Positions 53,598 through 63,141 of a stretch of DNA of 64,000 bases are shown here, in pieces (the stretch's first letter is position 1; every line of letters begins with the position of its first letter). The notes below the pieces were generated by a model that was not told where the DNA came from, ran no database searches, and saw only the letters and a program-made list of their open reading frames with translations. The translations under genes and the position numbers were made by a program. The stretch lies in NCBI GenBank assembly GCA_023394875.1, contig JAEXAB010000002.1:142902-206901 (forward strand). The letters run 5' to 3'. Origin of the DNA: Bacillota bacterium (GTDB taxonomy: Bacteria; Bacillota; Clostridia; Christensenellales; DTU072).

Positions 53598-53611
53598 CTA
53601 ATTTTTGTAAA
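53583..53611 (-). promoter_or_regulatory. Promoter of groES-groEL
   Basis: Minus strand TTTACA (53611-53606), 17 bases, TATAAT (53588-53583), leader about 55 bases. Confidence 0.65.
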
Positions 53612-53675
53612 TTATTTTTAATACTAGTTATGGCATTATATCACAAATAAAATATATCTGACAAAATACTACGTT

Positions 53676-55697
53676 TTATTCTATATTACGCGGGGTAAGC
53701 TTGCTCTGCGCGGTGACAAACTTCGCCCAAACGCTTGTGTAGACGACAAGGTCTTCGGTTGCAACATAAACTTTGCAGGATTCCGCCACGCTACTGAACT
53801 GTATGCTGTTGGCGCTCTCAAGCTCGGTCGGGTTTACCGTTTTTGTTAGGTCGATATCCGTTAACGCATAGCAGTTGTTAATAGCAAAGATAGCTATACT
53901 AGCCGCCTTATAAAGGTCCAGCGCGTTAAGTTCGTTTAGGTTATTAATGGCGTTGGAATTTATTCTGACAAGGTTATAGTCGGCAGGTAAAAGCAAGCCT
54001 AATTCTATCCTTACCGGTTGCCCTTCTGTATGCGGTGTAAACTTGTCGTAATAATAGTTTTCCACTCCGATATCGTTAACGAATTTTAGCAAAGTATGTT
54101 TGCCCCAGTTAATTACGTACTTATTGTTTTCCCCGATTACGTTTACTTGTACTTTTGTGCAGAAATTATTCTTATAATTATAGTTTTCATAACTATATCT
54201 TTCTTTATATTTAATATACTCGGTTCCGCCTACTACCAAACAAACGCCCTTTACGGTGTTAAAAGCGTTCTTGCCGATAAAATTATAACTTCCGCTGTCT
54301 ATAACTTCCCTGGATATTTCATTATCAATATAAATGCTTAGTTCGGTTAAGTTTTCATTAGCAAAAGCCTCGTTGGCAATTAATGTAGTCTTTTCGGCAA
54401 TATTGACTTTTCCCGAACCGATAACTTTACCGAAAGACTGATAGCAACCAATAAGAATGGTATCGGCATATATTAACGCATCGGAATCCGTCCTTCCCGA
54501 AATATTGGTAGTGTAATTATTTATTGCCGCAGAGTAAAAACCTGCCTGATAAAAGGCGTCCTTATCACAATATATTATATTGTCGGTATTGCTAACCGTC
54601 CTCAGTTTGGTACATTGCGCGAAGGCTCCCTCATAAATCCTATCGACATTGGCAAAATCGGCAGCGGCAATTTGGGTACCATAAAATGAATATTGGGTTA
54701 CCTCAGTAAGCCATGACGGGATATTGCTCAATACCAAAGAGGTGCATTTATAAAAGGCGTAAGCCGATATTGTTTCTACGCTGTTAGGCAAATTGATACT
54801 GGCAAGCTTACCGCAACGCCCTACTTCTTCCCCGTCCTTTACTATGGCGCCGAAAGCATTGGTGCCGATATAGTTAAGTTTACTTTGCCCTATTATTTCT
54901 ACTACCTGCAGTTTTTCGCAACCGGCAAAAGCCGATGCCCCGATTATTTCATAATTTTCGGGGATTATTACTTTGGTTATGGTTTTATCCCCCTCAAAAG
55001 CCTTGTCGTCAATACCTATTATTTCATTGCCGTTGTTTTCTTTATCCGGAAATTCCAGTACCGAATGTTCTAAATTATCATAAGTAATACCCATAATCAA
55101 TTTGTTGCTGACGATAAAAGAATTAGTAAGTTCAGTTAGATAGCAATACAGCTTAAACGCCCCCGAAATGGGAGTTTGCATATCGTATTTTTTGGAACAT
55201 TCCCTATCGGTATACCAGCCGTTGACGGCATAACCTTTGACGAAAGGGGTAGAAACGTTCAGAATATTGCCTTCAATCGCGGGGACTGTTTGCAAAACTT
55301 CATTCTCAAGATCTGCGATTTCAAAATTGGTGGCAACGAAGCTGATATAAAATACGTCTTTCAAAATAATATCTGTAGAAAGGTTCTCGGCGTCGTCCTT
55401 TACATAAAGAGTTGCGGTGTCTTCCTTACTTCTCGAAGCTATGGTAATAGTAACCACGCCTTCTTTTTTGGTGGATATTATATTGTTATCCACTTCGGCA
55501 ATGGTGTTGTTACTGCTAAAAATTTTGTAATCCGCTTTTTTGGGCATTATCTTAAATTTAGGCACAAAACTGATGCCCGACTTTACGGTATAACTCTCCG
55601 AAGAAAATTGCAATTTATACGCCTCGCTACAGCCTGTAAGCGCCAAAGCGAAAAATATAATAAGCAACAACAAAATTCCAAAAAACTTACTTCTCAT
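53676..55697 (-). CDS. BspA-type LRR lipoprotein with Ig-like domain
   Basis: 673 residues. The lipobox LTGC puts the lipid on Cys 23. Residues about 28-100 form a Big_2-like Ig domain (YKIFSSNNTIAEVDNNIISTKKEGVVTITI), followed by an InlB-type module with GYAVNGWYTDREC and then LRR_5 modules (IIGASAFAGCEKLQVVEI and similar). It should be displayed on the cell surface. It is a smaller relative of the lipoprotein at 35350-40170. TGA-TATAAT ends seven bases before the ATG and there is no ribosome site, so it is probably leaderless. Confidence 0.88.
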   Translation of the reverse strand: MRSKFFGILLLLIIFFALALTGCSEAYKLQFSSESYTVKSGISFVPKFKIMPKKADYKIFSSNNTIAEVDNNIISTKKEGVVTITIASRSKEDTATLYVKDDAENLSTDIILKDVFYISFVATNFEIADLENEVLQTVPAIEGNILNVSTPFVKGYAVNGWYTDRECSKKYDMQTPISGAFKLYCYLTELTNSFIVSNKLIMGITYDNLEHSVLEFPDKENNGNEIIGIDDKAFEGDKTITKVIIPENYEIIGASAFAGCEKLQVVEIIGQSKLNYIGTNAFGAIVKDGEEVGRCGKLASINLPNSVETISAYAFYKCTSLVLSNIPSWLTEVTQYSFYGTQIAAADFANVDRIYEGAFAQCTKLRTVSNTDNIIYCDKDAFYQAGFYSAAINNYTTNISGRTDSDALIYADTILIGCYQSFGKVIGSGKVNIAEKTTLIANEAFANENLTELSIYIDNEISREVIDSGSYNFIGKNAFNTVKGVCLVVGGTEYIKYKERYSYENYNYKNNFCTKVQVNVIGENNKYVINWGKHTLLKFVNDIGVENYYYDKFTPHTEGQPVRIELGLLLPADYNLVRINSNAINNLNELNALDLYKAASIAIFAINNCYALTDIDLTKTVNPTELESANSIQFSSVAESCKVYVATEDLVVYTSVWAKFVTAQSKLTPRNIE

Positions 55698-55704
55698 TAG
55701 TGTT

Positions 55705-55733
55705 ATTATATCACAATTACCCTATCAATACAA
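55705..55733 (-). promoter_or_regulatory. Extended -10 promoter of LRR lipoprotein, leaderless
   Basis: Minus strand TTGTAT (55733-55728), 17 bases, TGA-TATAAT (-10 at 55710-55705), seven bases to ATG. Confidence 0.65.
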
Positions 55734-55764
55734 TAGATTTAAGGCTGGCTTAAACATAGTATAG

Positions 55765-56472
55765 CTACTCTTCGTAATAAAATCTGTGCCTGTTTTTCTT
55801 GCCTGGGCGGAAAAGCACGATAAGAATAATCAGTAAAACCACGCTAAGACCGGTAATGACCAGAATTTTTATCAGTTTATTATCCGAAGTCGGCTCGGTG
55901 ACGTTTCCGTTGCCGTCTTCAATTTCGGCGGGCTTTACTTTGGGAATAAAGGTGTTTATTTCCAATTTCGGCTTATTTGTAAATTCAGCCTTTATATAGC
56001 CGTAGCGGTTGTCGTATTTTACGTAATACCAATCCTCGCTCAAAGGGTATTTGCCGATAAAAATTAGGCTCCCTTCCACAGGTACGGGAATATCCACGCT
56101 GCTTCCCTCCATACTGCTCTTTAATTTAATTTCTGTAAAAATGCTGTAACGGCTGTCAATCCTAAGTTCCTGCATAGTTCCGTCGGCTTCTGTGTGGTAA
56201 CCTATTGTTGAGGCAAGCTCTTTTTCCACCTTGCCGCTTACGCCGTTAAAGGTTACGTAATAAAATGTGTCGTCAATGTTGTCGATTCTTGCATAGTAGC
56301 TTTCGGGCAGTAAAAAAAGCCTCTGTCCGCTGGTTTTTTCCAACAGCCACAAGTCCTTGCCGATAACCACGTACGGAAGATCAACGGCATTGGCGTACCC
56401 CCCGAAATCGGGATAGAGAAACAAAACGCAGACAAACGCTAGCGTTGCAAAAAAAATCTTAGCCATTTTCAT
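55765..56472 (-). CDS. Exported SH3-like protein with C-terminal membrane anchor
   Basis: 235 residues. A signal peptide (about 1-28) is followed by two beta-rich SH3-like modules (YYVTFNGVSGKV and WYYVKYDNRYGYIKAEF), a linker, and a C-terminal membrane helix (about 203-224) with a basic tail RPGKKNRHRFYYEE. The topology is an extracellular domain tied to the membrane. SH3-like modules often bind peptidoglycan or peptides. TATAAT lies seven bases before the ATG, with no ribosome site. It stands where rplU-rpmA often follow RNase G in Clostridia. Confidence 0.7.
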   Translation of the reverse strand: MKMAKIFFATLAFVCVLFLYPDFGGYANAVDLPYVVIGKDLWLLEKTSGQRLFLLPESYYARIDNIDDTFYYVTFNGVSGKVEKELASTIGYHTEADGTMQELRIDSRYSIFTEIKLKSSMEGSSVDIPVPVEGSLIFIGKYPLSEDWYYVKYDNRYGYIKAEFTNKPKLEINTFIPKVKPAEIEDGNGNVTEPTSDNKLIKILVITGLSVVLLIILIVLFRPGKKNRHRFYYEE

Positions 56473-56479
56473 AGACTAA

Positions 56480-56485
56480 ATTATA
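56480..56485 (-). promoter_or_regulatory. -10 of SH3-like gene, leaderless
   Basis: TATAAT on the minus strand, seven bases before the ATG at 56472; no clear -35 and no Shine-Dalgarno. Confidence 0.45.
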
Positions 56486-56531
56486 AAGCCCGTTGCAGAC
56501 AAAAAAATATATAAAATTGTCGGAAAACTAT

Positions 56532-57521
56532 TTATAATGAATTATATCGTTGCTTTCTTGTTATGGCGAACAAACTCAAACTTTCGATTAGTTCGGCTTT
56601 TACCATAACGTTGTCTTTTTTCAGCTCGTCTTTTAATATTTTCAGCAGTTTTTCTTTGTTTTCGGAATCTCTTAGGGAAATAAAATCCACCATAATAATA
56701 CCGCCGATGTTGCGTAGCCGTAATTGTCTTGCTATTTCCTTTACCGCCACGATATTAGCCTCAAAATTTGTCTTTTCGGCATCTACAAACTGCCTGTTGT
56801 AACGGTGGCTGTTAATATCAACTACCATCATAGCTTCAGTTTTGTCGAAAACTAGCTCCACGCCGTCCACTTCCACTTTCCTTTCTCCCAAAGAATATAT
56901 TTGGTCTTTTATCTCCTCAAAGCCGTAAACGATTTCTTCGGCGGAATAAGCAAATCTCTCGGCAATTTCTTCGCAGCTTTCGGTATAAAGGAACCCAACT
57001 TTGTAGTTGTTTTTTGCTCTTTCTAAAATATCGTAATATCTCTTTTTCAGCATTTGCATGTCTTCGATAATTTTATCGTTATCGGCTTCCATACAAGAGG
57101 AACGGAAAATATAACCGATATTATTTTCAGGTTTATATAGGGGAATTAAATCCATTTTTCTGTCTTCGTCGATTTTCTGAGAGAATTTTATCTCCCCTAA
57201 ATCGTTAAGCACTACAAACCGCCCTGCAAGAGTTATTTTTTCGGTAAGGGCGCAGCCTTTGTCGCCCTCGGCTTCTTTTGCTACCTGCACGCAAACCATA
57301 TCACCGCTTTTTAAATTGTCCCTATACGGCATAAGTCCGTTTTTCTCCATGCCGATATCCACAAAAACGCCCACGGCCTTTCTTACGTTGTCCACTTTGC
57401 CCAAAATCACGGTGCCAGTAAGCAAATCTCTGTCCAAACGGTAAAATTGTTCCAAAATCCCGTCTATAACAATGCCCACTTCTACTTTATCTTTTTCCGA
57501 AGAAATATAAACTTTCCTCAT
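56532..57521 (-). CDS. RNase G/E family ribonuclease, short form
   Basis: 329 residues, shorter than the usual 400-500. An S1-like RNA-binding region with GTVILGKVDNVRKAVGVFVDIG is followed by the catalytic DNase I-like domain. Metal-binding aspartates are in MVVDINSH and IIMVDFISL. It ends at FAITRKQRYNSL, right after the catalytic core, so the Zn-link CPxC motif and dimerisation domain are missing. It would cut single-stranded RNA in rRNA and mRNA processing; quaternary structure may differ. It overlaps the DUF2344 gene by four bases. Confidence 0.82.
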   Translation of the reverse strand: MRKVYISSEKDKVEVGIVIDGILEQFYRLDRDLLTGTVILGKVDNVRKAVGVFVDIGMEKNGLMPYRDNLKSGDMVCVQVAKEAEGDKGCALTEKITLAGRFVVLNDLGEIKFSQKIDEDRKMDLIPLYKPENNIGYIFRSSCMEADNDKIIEDMQMLKKRYYDILERAKNNYKVGFLYTESCEEIAERFAYSAEEIVYGFEEIKDQIYSLGERKVEVDGVELVFDKTEAMMVVDINSHRYNRQFVDAEKTNFEANIVAVKEIARQLRLRNIGGIIMVDFISLRDSENKEKLLKILKDELKKDNVMVKAELIESLSLFAITRKQRYNSL

Positions 57522-58177
57522 TCTAATCCCTCCACGTAATCTCTAGAATTGATAAAAACACCGTTTTCCACTATAAATTGCCCGTCTCTTATTATATCGG
57601 CATTCTTTATCCCCAAATCAAAAACCTTGTTCAGATGCTCAAAAAACAAATCAATGCGGAGATTTTTTGCTCCGAAAGCAAAAAAGCACTCAATATTTTT
57701 ATCTGTTACCTTTATATCAAAAATACAATCGGTAACGTCTTTTACTATCTTTTCCCCTTTTTTCTCATATTCCAGAACTAAACCGCTTTTTAAGCCTTCG
57801 ATTTCTTCCTTCTTAACTATCGCCTTATCTGTTATGATTTTATAACCACAGCAATTAATTTTCGCGCTCAAAGATGGATTTTTTATAGTTTCCTTGCAAT
57901 AGACAGCGCGTAGATAGCTAGGACAATTCACGTTAAACTTCTCTATTACTTCCTTGCAATCGTAAACCTTGTTATTCTCAATAGTAACCCAATCTTGAGT
58001 GCTTGCAATGCCGAAAGGCAAAGGTTGTGTCATATTGACAAGCATGTGCCTGTTAAAGCCTCTGGAATAAGCAACGTCAATGCCCGCTCTGCGAAAAGTC
58101 CTGTTTAGCGCCCGCAAAATGTCAATATGGGATACGTAAATGCCGTTATTAAGCCTTTCAAACATTATCGTCAGCAT
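57518..58177 (-). CDS. DUF2344 protein (TIGR03936), radical-SAM partner
   Basis: 219 residues. VSHIDILRALNRTFRRAGIDVAYSRGFNRH and LPFGIAST are hallmark segments of TIGR03936/DUF2344. This protein is often fused to, or next to, the TIGR03960 radical-SAM enzyme; here they are separate but overlap by seven bases. Function is unproven; a role in RNA modification or ribosome-linked chemistry is inferred from neighbours. GGAAG lies before the ATG. Confidence 0.88.
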   Translation of the reverse strand: MLTIMFERLNNGIYVSHIDILRALNRTFRRAGIDVAYSRGFNRHMLVNMTQPLPFGIASTQDWVTIENNKVYDCKEVIEKFNVNCPSYLRAVYCKETIKNPSLSAKINCCGYKIITDKAIVKKEEIEGLKSGLVLEYEKKGEKIVKDVTDCIFDIKVTDKNIECFFAFGAKNLRIDLFFEHLNKVFDLGIKNADIIRDGQFIVENGVFINSRDYVEGLE

Positions 58178-59955
58178 AAGTTACTTCCTTCAAACTGCCT
58201 GCAAGGGGCGTTTTTATTAGCTCCGCAACCGTTACAACCGTCTTTACAAGGATTAGTTGTTTCTTCTTTCAGCGCCTTTTCGTATTCCTTTATAAGATAC
58301 TTTTTGCTTACGCCAAAGTCGATAAAATCCCAAGGCAAGGTTTCATTAACGTCCTTGCTTCCGGTATATTTTATTACGTCAATACCGCATTTTTCTATTA
58401 GTTCAAACCATTTAATTCTGTCGAATTTTTCCGTCCAGGAATCAAAATAACAGCCGTTTTTATAGGCTTCCTCTACAAGATAGCTAAGCTTTCTATCGCC
58501 GCGGGCAAAAATACCTTCCAACACCGATATTTCGGCGCCGTGCCAGGAATAATGCACGCCCTTAATGGGAAATAGCTCTTTTTTTAGCAAGTTTTGCTTT
58601 CTGTACATTTCTTCGCTACTTATTTGCTCCGCCCATTGGAAAGGTGTCAAAGGCTTAGGAATAAACATAGCGGTGCTGACGTTTATATTAATATCCCTTC
58701 TTCCCGTCACGTTTTTGTATATCTCTTTTATTTTCCTTACAACGTCGGCTATCGCCAATACGTCTTCGTCAGTTTCGGTAGGCAAACCCAGCATAAAATA
58801 CAGTTTTACGGTGCGATAACCTATTTCAAAAGCAAGTTTCATCGATTCTTCTATGTCCGACTCAGTTATGTTCTTATTAATAACGTTACGCAGTCTTTGC
58901 GTGCCTGCTTCGGGGGCAAAAGTAAGGGAAGACCTTTTTGCCGAACTCATTAGGTTGGCAGAAAAACTATCCAAACGTAAACTGGGTAACTGCAACACTA
59001 CGCTTTCTTCTTCGGTTACCTTTTTAAGGTCGGATATCACCTTAAAAATGTCCTGATAATCTCCGCTCGACAAACTAGACAAGCCCAGCTCATCAAAGCC
59101 TGTATTCTTAATAATCTGGCTTGCAAGGGCAACAACTGTGTCCGCCTCTCTGTATCTTACGGGGCGGTAAAAAAAGCACGCCTGACAAAAGCGGCAACCT
59201 GCATAACACCCGCGGTAAAGCTCAATAACACTTCTATCATGCACAATCTCAATATTGGGCACAAGGGGTTTGGTTGGAAACGGCGCTTTATTTAAGTCTT
59301 TAACAATGGCTTTCTTTACCGTTGTAATAGTCCTTTCTCCGTCGAAAAGGCACATTGACGGTACGTAAATTCCTTCAATTTTGCTCGCTTCTTCTAATAT
59401 TTTCTTTTTATCGCCCTTATATTTTTCAACAATCTTTAAGAACTCAATATCGGTTTCTTCTCCCTCTCCGATAAAAAACGCGTCGAAAAAGTCAATAATA
59501 GGTTCGGGGTTGGCAGAAACAGGACCTCCGCCCACAATTATGGGGAAACTATCGTCTCTGTCTTTTGCGCGGAAGGGAATTTTCGCCAAATCCAACATAT
59601 ACAATACGTTGGTAAAGCTCATTTCGTATGGGACGGAAAAACCCACCACGTCAAAGTCTTTGAGGGGTTTTTTGGTTTCTATACTCATAAGAGGTATATT
59701 TTCTCTACGCAAAATATCCCCCATATCCGTCCAGGGGGCAAAGCACCTTTCGCAAATAAAATTCTCACTCTTGTTTATTATGTCATAAAGTATGGCTATA
59801 CCGATATTGCTCATACCCACTTCATAAATATCGGTAAAACAAAGACAAAACCGCACGTTACACGGCTTTGTCATATCAGGTGTGTTATATTCTCCTCCGG
59901 TGTACCTAGCAGGTTTTTCCACCTCAAGCAGAAATTTTTCAAAATTATTTAACAT
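58171..59955 (-). CDS. TIGR03960 radical-SAM protein
   Basis: 594 residues. An N-terminal cobalamin-binding-like domain (about 60-180, VGFSVPYEMSFTNVL) is followed by the radical-SAM core with C-x3-C-x2-C in CYAGCRFCQACF. The C-terminus has a cysteine cluster CKDGCNGCGANKNAPC that may hold a second iron-sulfur cluster. Family role unknown. It overlaps the ROK kinase gene by seven bases and continues into DUF2344 and RNase G, a gene order well conserved in Clostridia. Confidence 0.9.
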   Translation of the reverse strand: MLNNFEKFLLEVEKPARYTGGEYNTPDMTKPCNVRFCLCFTDIYEVGMSNIGIAILYDIINKSENFICERCFAPWTDMGDILRRENIPLMSIETKKPLKDFDVVGFSVPYEMSFTNVLYMLDLAKIPFRAKDRDDSFPIIVGGGPVSANPEPIIDFFDAFFIGEGEETDIEFLKIVEKYKGDKKKILEEASKIEGIYVPSMCLFDGERTITTVKKAIVKDLNKAPFPTKPLVPNIEIVHDRSVIELYRGCYAGCRFCQACFFYRPVRYREADTVVALASQIIKNTGFDELGLSSLSSGDYQDIFKVISDLKKVTEEESVVLQLPSLRLDSFSANLMSSAKRSSLTFAPEAGTQRLRNVINKNITESDIEESMKLAFEIGYRTVKLYFMLGLPTETDEDVLAIADVVRKIKEIYKNVTGRRDININVSTAMFIPKPLTPFQWAEQISSEEMYRKQNLLKKELFPIKGVHYSWHGAEISVLEGIFARGDRKLSYLVEEAYKNGCYFDSWTEKFDRIKWFELIEKCGIDVIKYTGSKDVNETLPWDFIDFGVSKKYLIKEYEKALKEETTNPCKDGCNGCGANKNAPCRQFEGSNLC

Positions 59956-60899
59956 ATTGCCAGCGCCGCCGCTCCTACAATCCCCGCATCGTTACCAAGG
60001 CTTGCTCTTACAATAGGGGGTACTGTATTGAGTTTTCCGCCAAAAGCGTGTTTTCTGACGTATTTTTCCACCATAGCCACAAAATAATCGCCCTCGTTGC
60101 TGATTCCTCCGCCTACCATAATAACTTCGGGACGGAAAATGTTAACCAGCGTAAGAAGTCCGGTAGCAACGTATTTTACGTATTTCCTAACAACAGCAGT
60201 TGCAGCCTTATCGCCTTGACTAGCCGCAAGAAAAGCCGTTCTGCCGCTTACTTTGCCATGTGATTCGGCAATTTGTTTCATCAAAGAATCGGGATTTTTT
60301 TCTATAGCTTGTTTGGTCTGCCTAATAAGTCCGGTTGCCGAAGCGTAAGCTTCCCAACAGCCTCTCTCTCCGCATGTGCATTGTTCACCGCCCATTTTAA
60401 TACAAATATGTCCGCCTTCGGCGCCTTCGCCGTTCTTGCCTTCAAGTATTTTGCCGTCCACGATAAAGCCGGTGCCTATACCTGTTCCCAAGGTTATCAA
60501 AATGGCGTTTTGCTTACCTTTTCCGGCTCCGAAAATAGTCTCTCCCAAAGCGGCGCAATTGGCGTCGTTACCGATATACGATCTGATATTCCAATGCTTT
60601 TGGAACTCTTTAATTACGTTAACTTTCTTAAAATGCAAGTTTCCGCTGTAATTTATTACCCCTTTCTTGCTGTTTACCGTGCCGGGAGAACCTATCCCAA
60701 CTCCCGATATATCTTCTTTTTTCAACCCCGCCTTTTCCACTACGGCAAGGCAAAGCTCAAACATACTCTTAATAATTTCCTGATAGCTTCTGTCGGCGTC
60801 GGTGTGACAGGATTCTTTAACAATAATGTTGCCGCATTCGTCAACAACACCCGCTTTAATACTCATACCGCCTATATCCACGCCAATATAATATTTCAT
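59949..60899 (-). CDS. ROK-family glucokinase-like kinase
   Basis: 316 residues. Phosphate-binding YIGVDIGGMSIKAGVVD, substrate region EGGHI and zinc motif CTCGERGCWEAYAS are all present, as are ALITLGTGIGTG and IGNDANCAALGE. It phosphorylates glucose or a related hexose with ATP in the cytoplasm. CGGAG precedes the ATG. First gene of the operon with the radical-SAM gene; the functional link is not obvious. Closeness to glucokinase is based on motif pattern and length. Confidence 0.88.
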   Translation of the reverse strand: MKYYIGVDIGGMSIKAGVVDECGNIIVKESCHTDADRSYQEIIKSMFELCLAVVEKAGLKKEDISGVGIGSPGTVNSKKGVINYSGNLHFKKVNVIKEFQKHWNIRSYIGNDANCAALGETIFGAGKGKQNAILITLGTGIGTGFIVDGKILEGKNGEGAEGGHICIKMGGEQCTCGERGCWEAYASATGLIRQTKQAIEKNPDSLMKQIAESHGKVSGRTAFLAASQGDKAATAVVRKYVKYVATGLLTLVNIFRPEVIMVGGGISNEGDYFVAMVEKYVRKHAFGGKLNTVPPIVRASLGNDAGIVGAAALAIC

Positions 60900-61009
60900 A
60901 AAAAATCTCCGTTTGTTATATTACATATATAATATTGTATTTTATATAAAAAGTCAATCTAAATCCCCTTTCTAAACCTTGCCTGCCATATCCAAAATTG
61001 AATATCTGA

Positions 61010-61038
61010 CTGTAAAAAGCTTCATAAGCTTTTTACAG
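61010..61038 (-). terminator. Terminator hairpin overlapping an oxidoreductase stop codon
   Basis: A 13-bp perfect inverted repeat with a 3-base loop. The TAA stop of the Gfo/Idh gene is inside the first arm, and the second arm contains TTTTT. Confidence 0.55.
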
Positions 61039-62292
61039 AGAAAAATCCTGCTTTTCTCCGCCGTTTTTGCGCGATACTTCGGCAAGCTCAGCCATTTTGT
61101 GGGAGCGCAACGTAGCCTCAAGAGTGGTTACGTCTTTCATATTCTCTAGCTCGTTATTGATAAGTTTCACAAAGCTTTTTACTGTCCTAATATCCCCTTC
61201 AACGTGTCCGGGCAATGCAAAAGCCCCTCTCTTAATAACTTTAGTCTTTTGTCCATAAAGCATTATTTTAATTCCGTTATCTCTGGCAACAATTTCCCCA
61301 AGAGAGCCCAGAACTCTGGTTTCCCTTATGCATTTTGCCGAAAAACCTGTCATAGTAAGGTGAGTAAAAACTCCGTTTTCATGCTCAACGCTTACCGTCT
61401 GATAATCGCACACGTCGTTATCGCAGCGATAAACGCACCGTCCGTATTGACCGTTACATAATATCGCTCTTTTTTCCTCTTTACCTAACTTTGCCTTGCC
61501 GAAAACGGTAGTGGTAAGGTATTTTATAAACGTCGCTTTCCAAAACGGGTCGGTAATATAAAAAGCTTCTGCATCATAAGGACAGCTGTCTTTTACCTTA
61601 CAACCGCCCATGCAAAAATTGGTAGAGCCTTCGGGCGCGTTTTCGGTATGGAAATAGTTTAGATTACCCAAAGAACTGACCCTTTTCGGCTCACTGTCGG
61701 CGTACCAATATAATAAATCCAAGTCATGACAGCATTTGGCTAAAATTGAGGGAGAAGAAAGAGCCTCATTCCTCCATGCACCCCTCACAAAACTATGGCT
61801 GAAATGGAAGTAGCCGACGTTCTCCACCTGATTTATGGCAATAACTTTGCCCACAACTTTACTATCTATCAATTCTTTGATTTTTCCGAAATAATTGCTA
61901 TAGCGTAACACGTGACAAACGACCACAATAACATTATTTTTCTTCGCCATTTCGTTTAATTCTATACATTCGTTCATATTGCCCGAAACAGGTTTTTCCA
62001 GCAAAATGTACTTATATCCCACTTCCATTGCCCTTTTTGCCATAATATAATGGGTGCTATCCTGCGTGGCAATAATAATCGCGTCAGCCAAAGTACCCCT
62101 ATTAAAAAATTCCTCTGCCGAAGAAAAAACCTTATCTTTATCAATTTTTAATTTTTTGGAATAACGCTTTAATTTAATATCGTCCAAATCACATATAGAT
62201 ACGATTTTCGCCTTACTTCTATGGAAGTATTTTACAAAAAGAGAATACTCTGACCCTCTGTTACCAAGTCCCAATACAGCAATAGTTTTCAT
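61033..62292 (-). CDS. Gfo/Idh/MocA-family oxidoreductase
   Basis: 419 residues. The N-terminal Rossmann domain has AVLGLGNRGSEYSLF, ICDLDD and the EKPVSGNMNEC motif (catalytic Lys). The C-terminal domain includes a Cys-rich insertion CMGGCKVKDSCPYD and CNGQYGRCVYRCDNDVC, seen in a Firmicutes subgroup. It oxidises or reduces a sugar-like substrate with NAD(P). The substrate is unknown. GTGAGGTG precedes the ATG. Single-gene transcript with a terminator at its end. Confidence 0.88.
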   Translation of the reverse strand: MKTIAVLGLGNRGSEYSLFVKYFHRSKAKIVSICDLDDIKLKRYSKKLKIDKDKVFSSAEEFFNRGTLADAIIIATQDSTHYIMAKRAMEVGYKYILLEKPVSGNMNECIELNEMAKKNNVIVVVCHVLRYSNYFGKIKELIDSKVVGKVIAINQVENVGYFHFSHSFVRGAWRNEALSSPSILAKCCHDLDLLYWYADSEPKRVSSLGNLNYFHTENAPEGSTNFCMGGCKVKDSCPYDAEAFYITDPFWKATFIKYLTTTVFGKAKLGKEEKRAILCNGQYGRCVYRCDNDVCDYQTVSVEHENGVFTHLTMTGFSAKCIRETRVLGSLGEIVARDNGIKIMLYGQKTKVIKRGAFALPGHVEGDIRTVKSFVKLINNELENMKDVTTLEATLRSHKMAELAEVSRKNGGEKQDFSL

Positions 62293-62364
62293 ATTTCACC
62301 TCACTTGTTTATTATAACATAAAACAGGATTTTTTCGCTAGTATTCAAAATTTTCAAAATGAAA

Positions 62365-62393
62365 TTGACATATATTTTCGAATAATGTAGAAT
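62365..62393 (+). promoter_or_regulatory. Promoter of the small membrane protein gene
   Basis: TTGACA (62365-62370), 17 bases, TAGAAT (62388-62393); AAGGAG precedes the ATG at 62417. Confidence 0.65.
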
Positions 62394-62416
62394 TAAGCTA
62401 AAATAAGGAGAAAATT

Positions 62417-62713
62417 ATGAAACAAAACGAAATATCAGAAATTAACAATATACCCAAACAATACCGCCCAATGGGCGCCTGGAACTACTTTTTTTATCAG
62501 ATACTTTTTGCAATCCCGCTAGTCGGTATAATTTGCTTAATAGTATTTTCTTTGGACTCTTCCAATATAGTACGCAGAGGTTTTGCTCGCTCCTATTTTT
62601 GTGGATTAATATTATTGATAATACTTATAGTAATAATGGTCGTATTAGGAGTAGGAACGTCGCTCTTGGCAAGATTACAGGGAATTTTGGACAGAATACC
62701 TAGTCTCCGATAA
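62417..62713 (+). CDS. Small membrane protein, two-helix
   Basis: 98 residues with two hydrophobic segments (about 25-46 and 58-84) joined by a short polar loop DSSNIVRRGFARSY. The N-terminus is polar (MKQNEISEINNIPKQYRP). Both termini probably face the same side. No conserved domain recognised; the W-N-Y-F-F-Y-Q start of helix 1 with R-GFARSYF is common in small clostridial membrane proteins. It has a good promoter and ribosome site. Its 3' end overlaps the YjbQ gene by 14 bases. Confidence 0.65.
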   Translation: MKQNEISEINNIPKQYRPMGAWNYFFYQILFAIPLVGIICLIVFSLDSSNIVRRGFARSYFCGLILLIILIVIMVVLGVGTSLLARLQGILDRIPSLR

Positions 62714-63116
62714 TTTTAATCAGCACTCTTTTGCTTCTTTTACCGTCAAACTCTCCGTAAAAGATTTGTTCCCACGTGCCGAAATCCAATCTTCCATCGG
62801 TAATGGCGCAGACTACTTCTCTGCCCATTATCTGCCTTTTCATATGCGCGTCGGCGTTATCCTCAAACCCATTATGCGCATATTGACTATACGGCTTTTC
62901 TGGAGCCAGCATTTCCAACCATTTTTCAAAATCACCGTGCAACCCCATCTCATCATCATTAATAAAAACGCTTGCAGTAATATTCATGGCGTTGACCAAA
63001 ACAAGCCCTTCCCTAACTCCGCTCTCGTTAATCGCCCTCTGCACGTCAGTGGTTATATTAACAAACGCTCTTCTTGAGGGGATATTAAAAATTAGTTCTT
63101 TTCTAAATGATTTCAT
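62700..63116 (-). CDS. YjbQ/UPF0047 family protein
   Basis: 138 residues from MKSFRKELIFNIPS. The pattern ITTDVQRAINESG, NITASVFINDDE and the end REVVCAITDGRLDFGTWEQIFYGEFDG is characteristic of YjbQ (UPF0047). The family has a weak thiamine phosphate synthase activity in E. coli, but its real role is unclear. The ATG at 63116 is chosen because upstream in-frame residues (LCSSKLATM...) do not belong to the family and lie across the HTH gene's end. It has only a weak GAAAG ribosome site. Confidence 0.85.
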   Translation of the reverse strand: MKSFRKELIFNIPSRRAFVNITTDVQRAINESGVREGLVLVNAMNITASVFINDDEMGLHGDFEKWLEMLAPEKPYSQYAHNGFEDNADAHMKRQIMGREVVCAITDGRLDFGTWEQIFYGEFDGKRSKRVLIKIIGD

Positions 63117-63141
63117 TTTATCTTTCAATATTTGTGCTAAG

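Noticed and set aside
53522..53680. CIRCE element before groES
   Set aside because: No TTAGCACTC-N9-GAGTGCTAA or close variant is present; only the different palindrome at 53578-53597.
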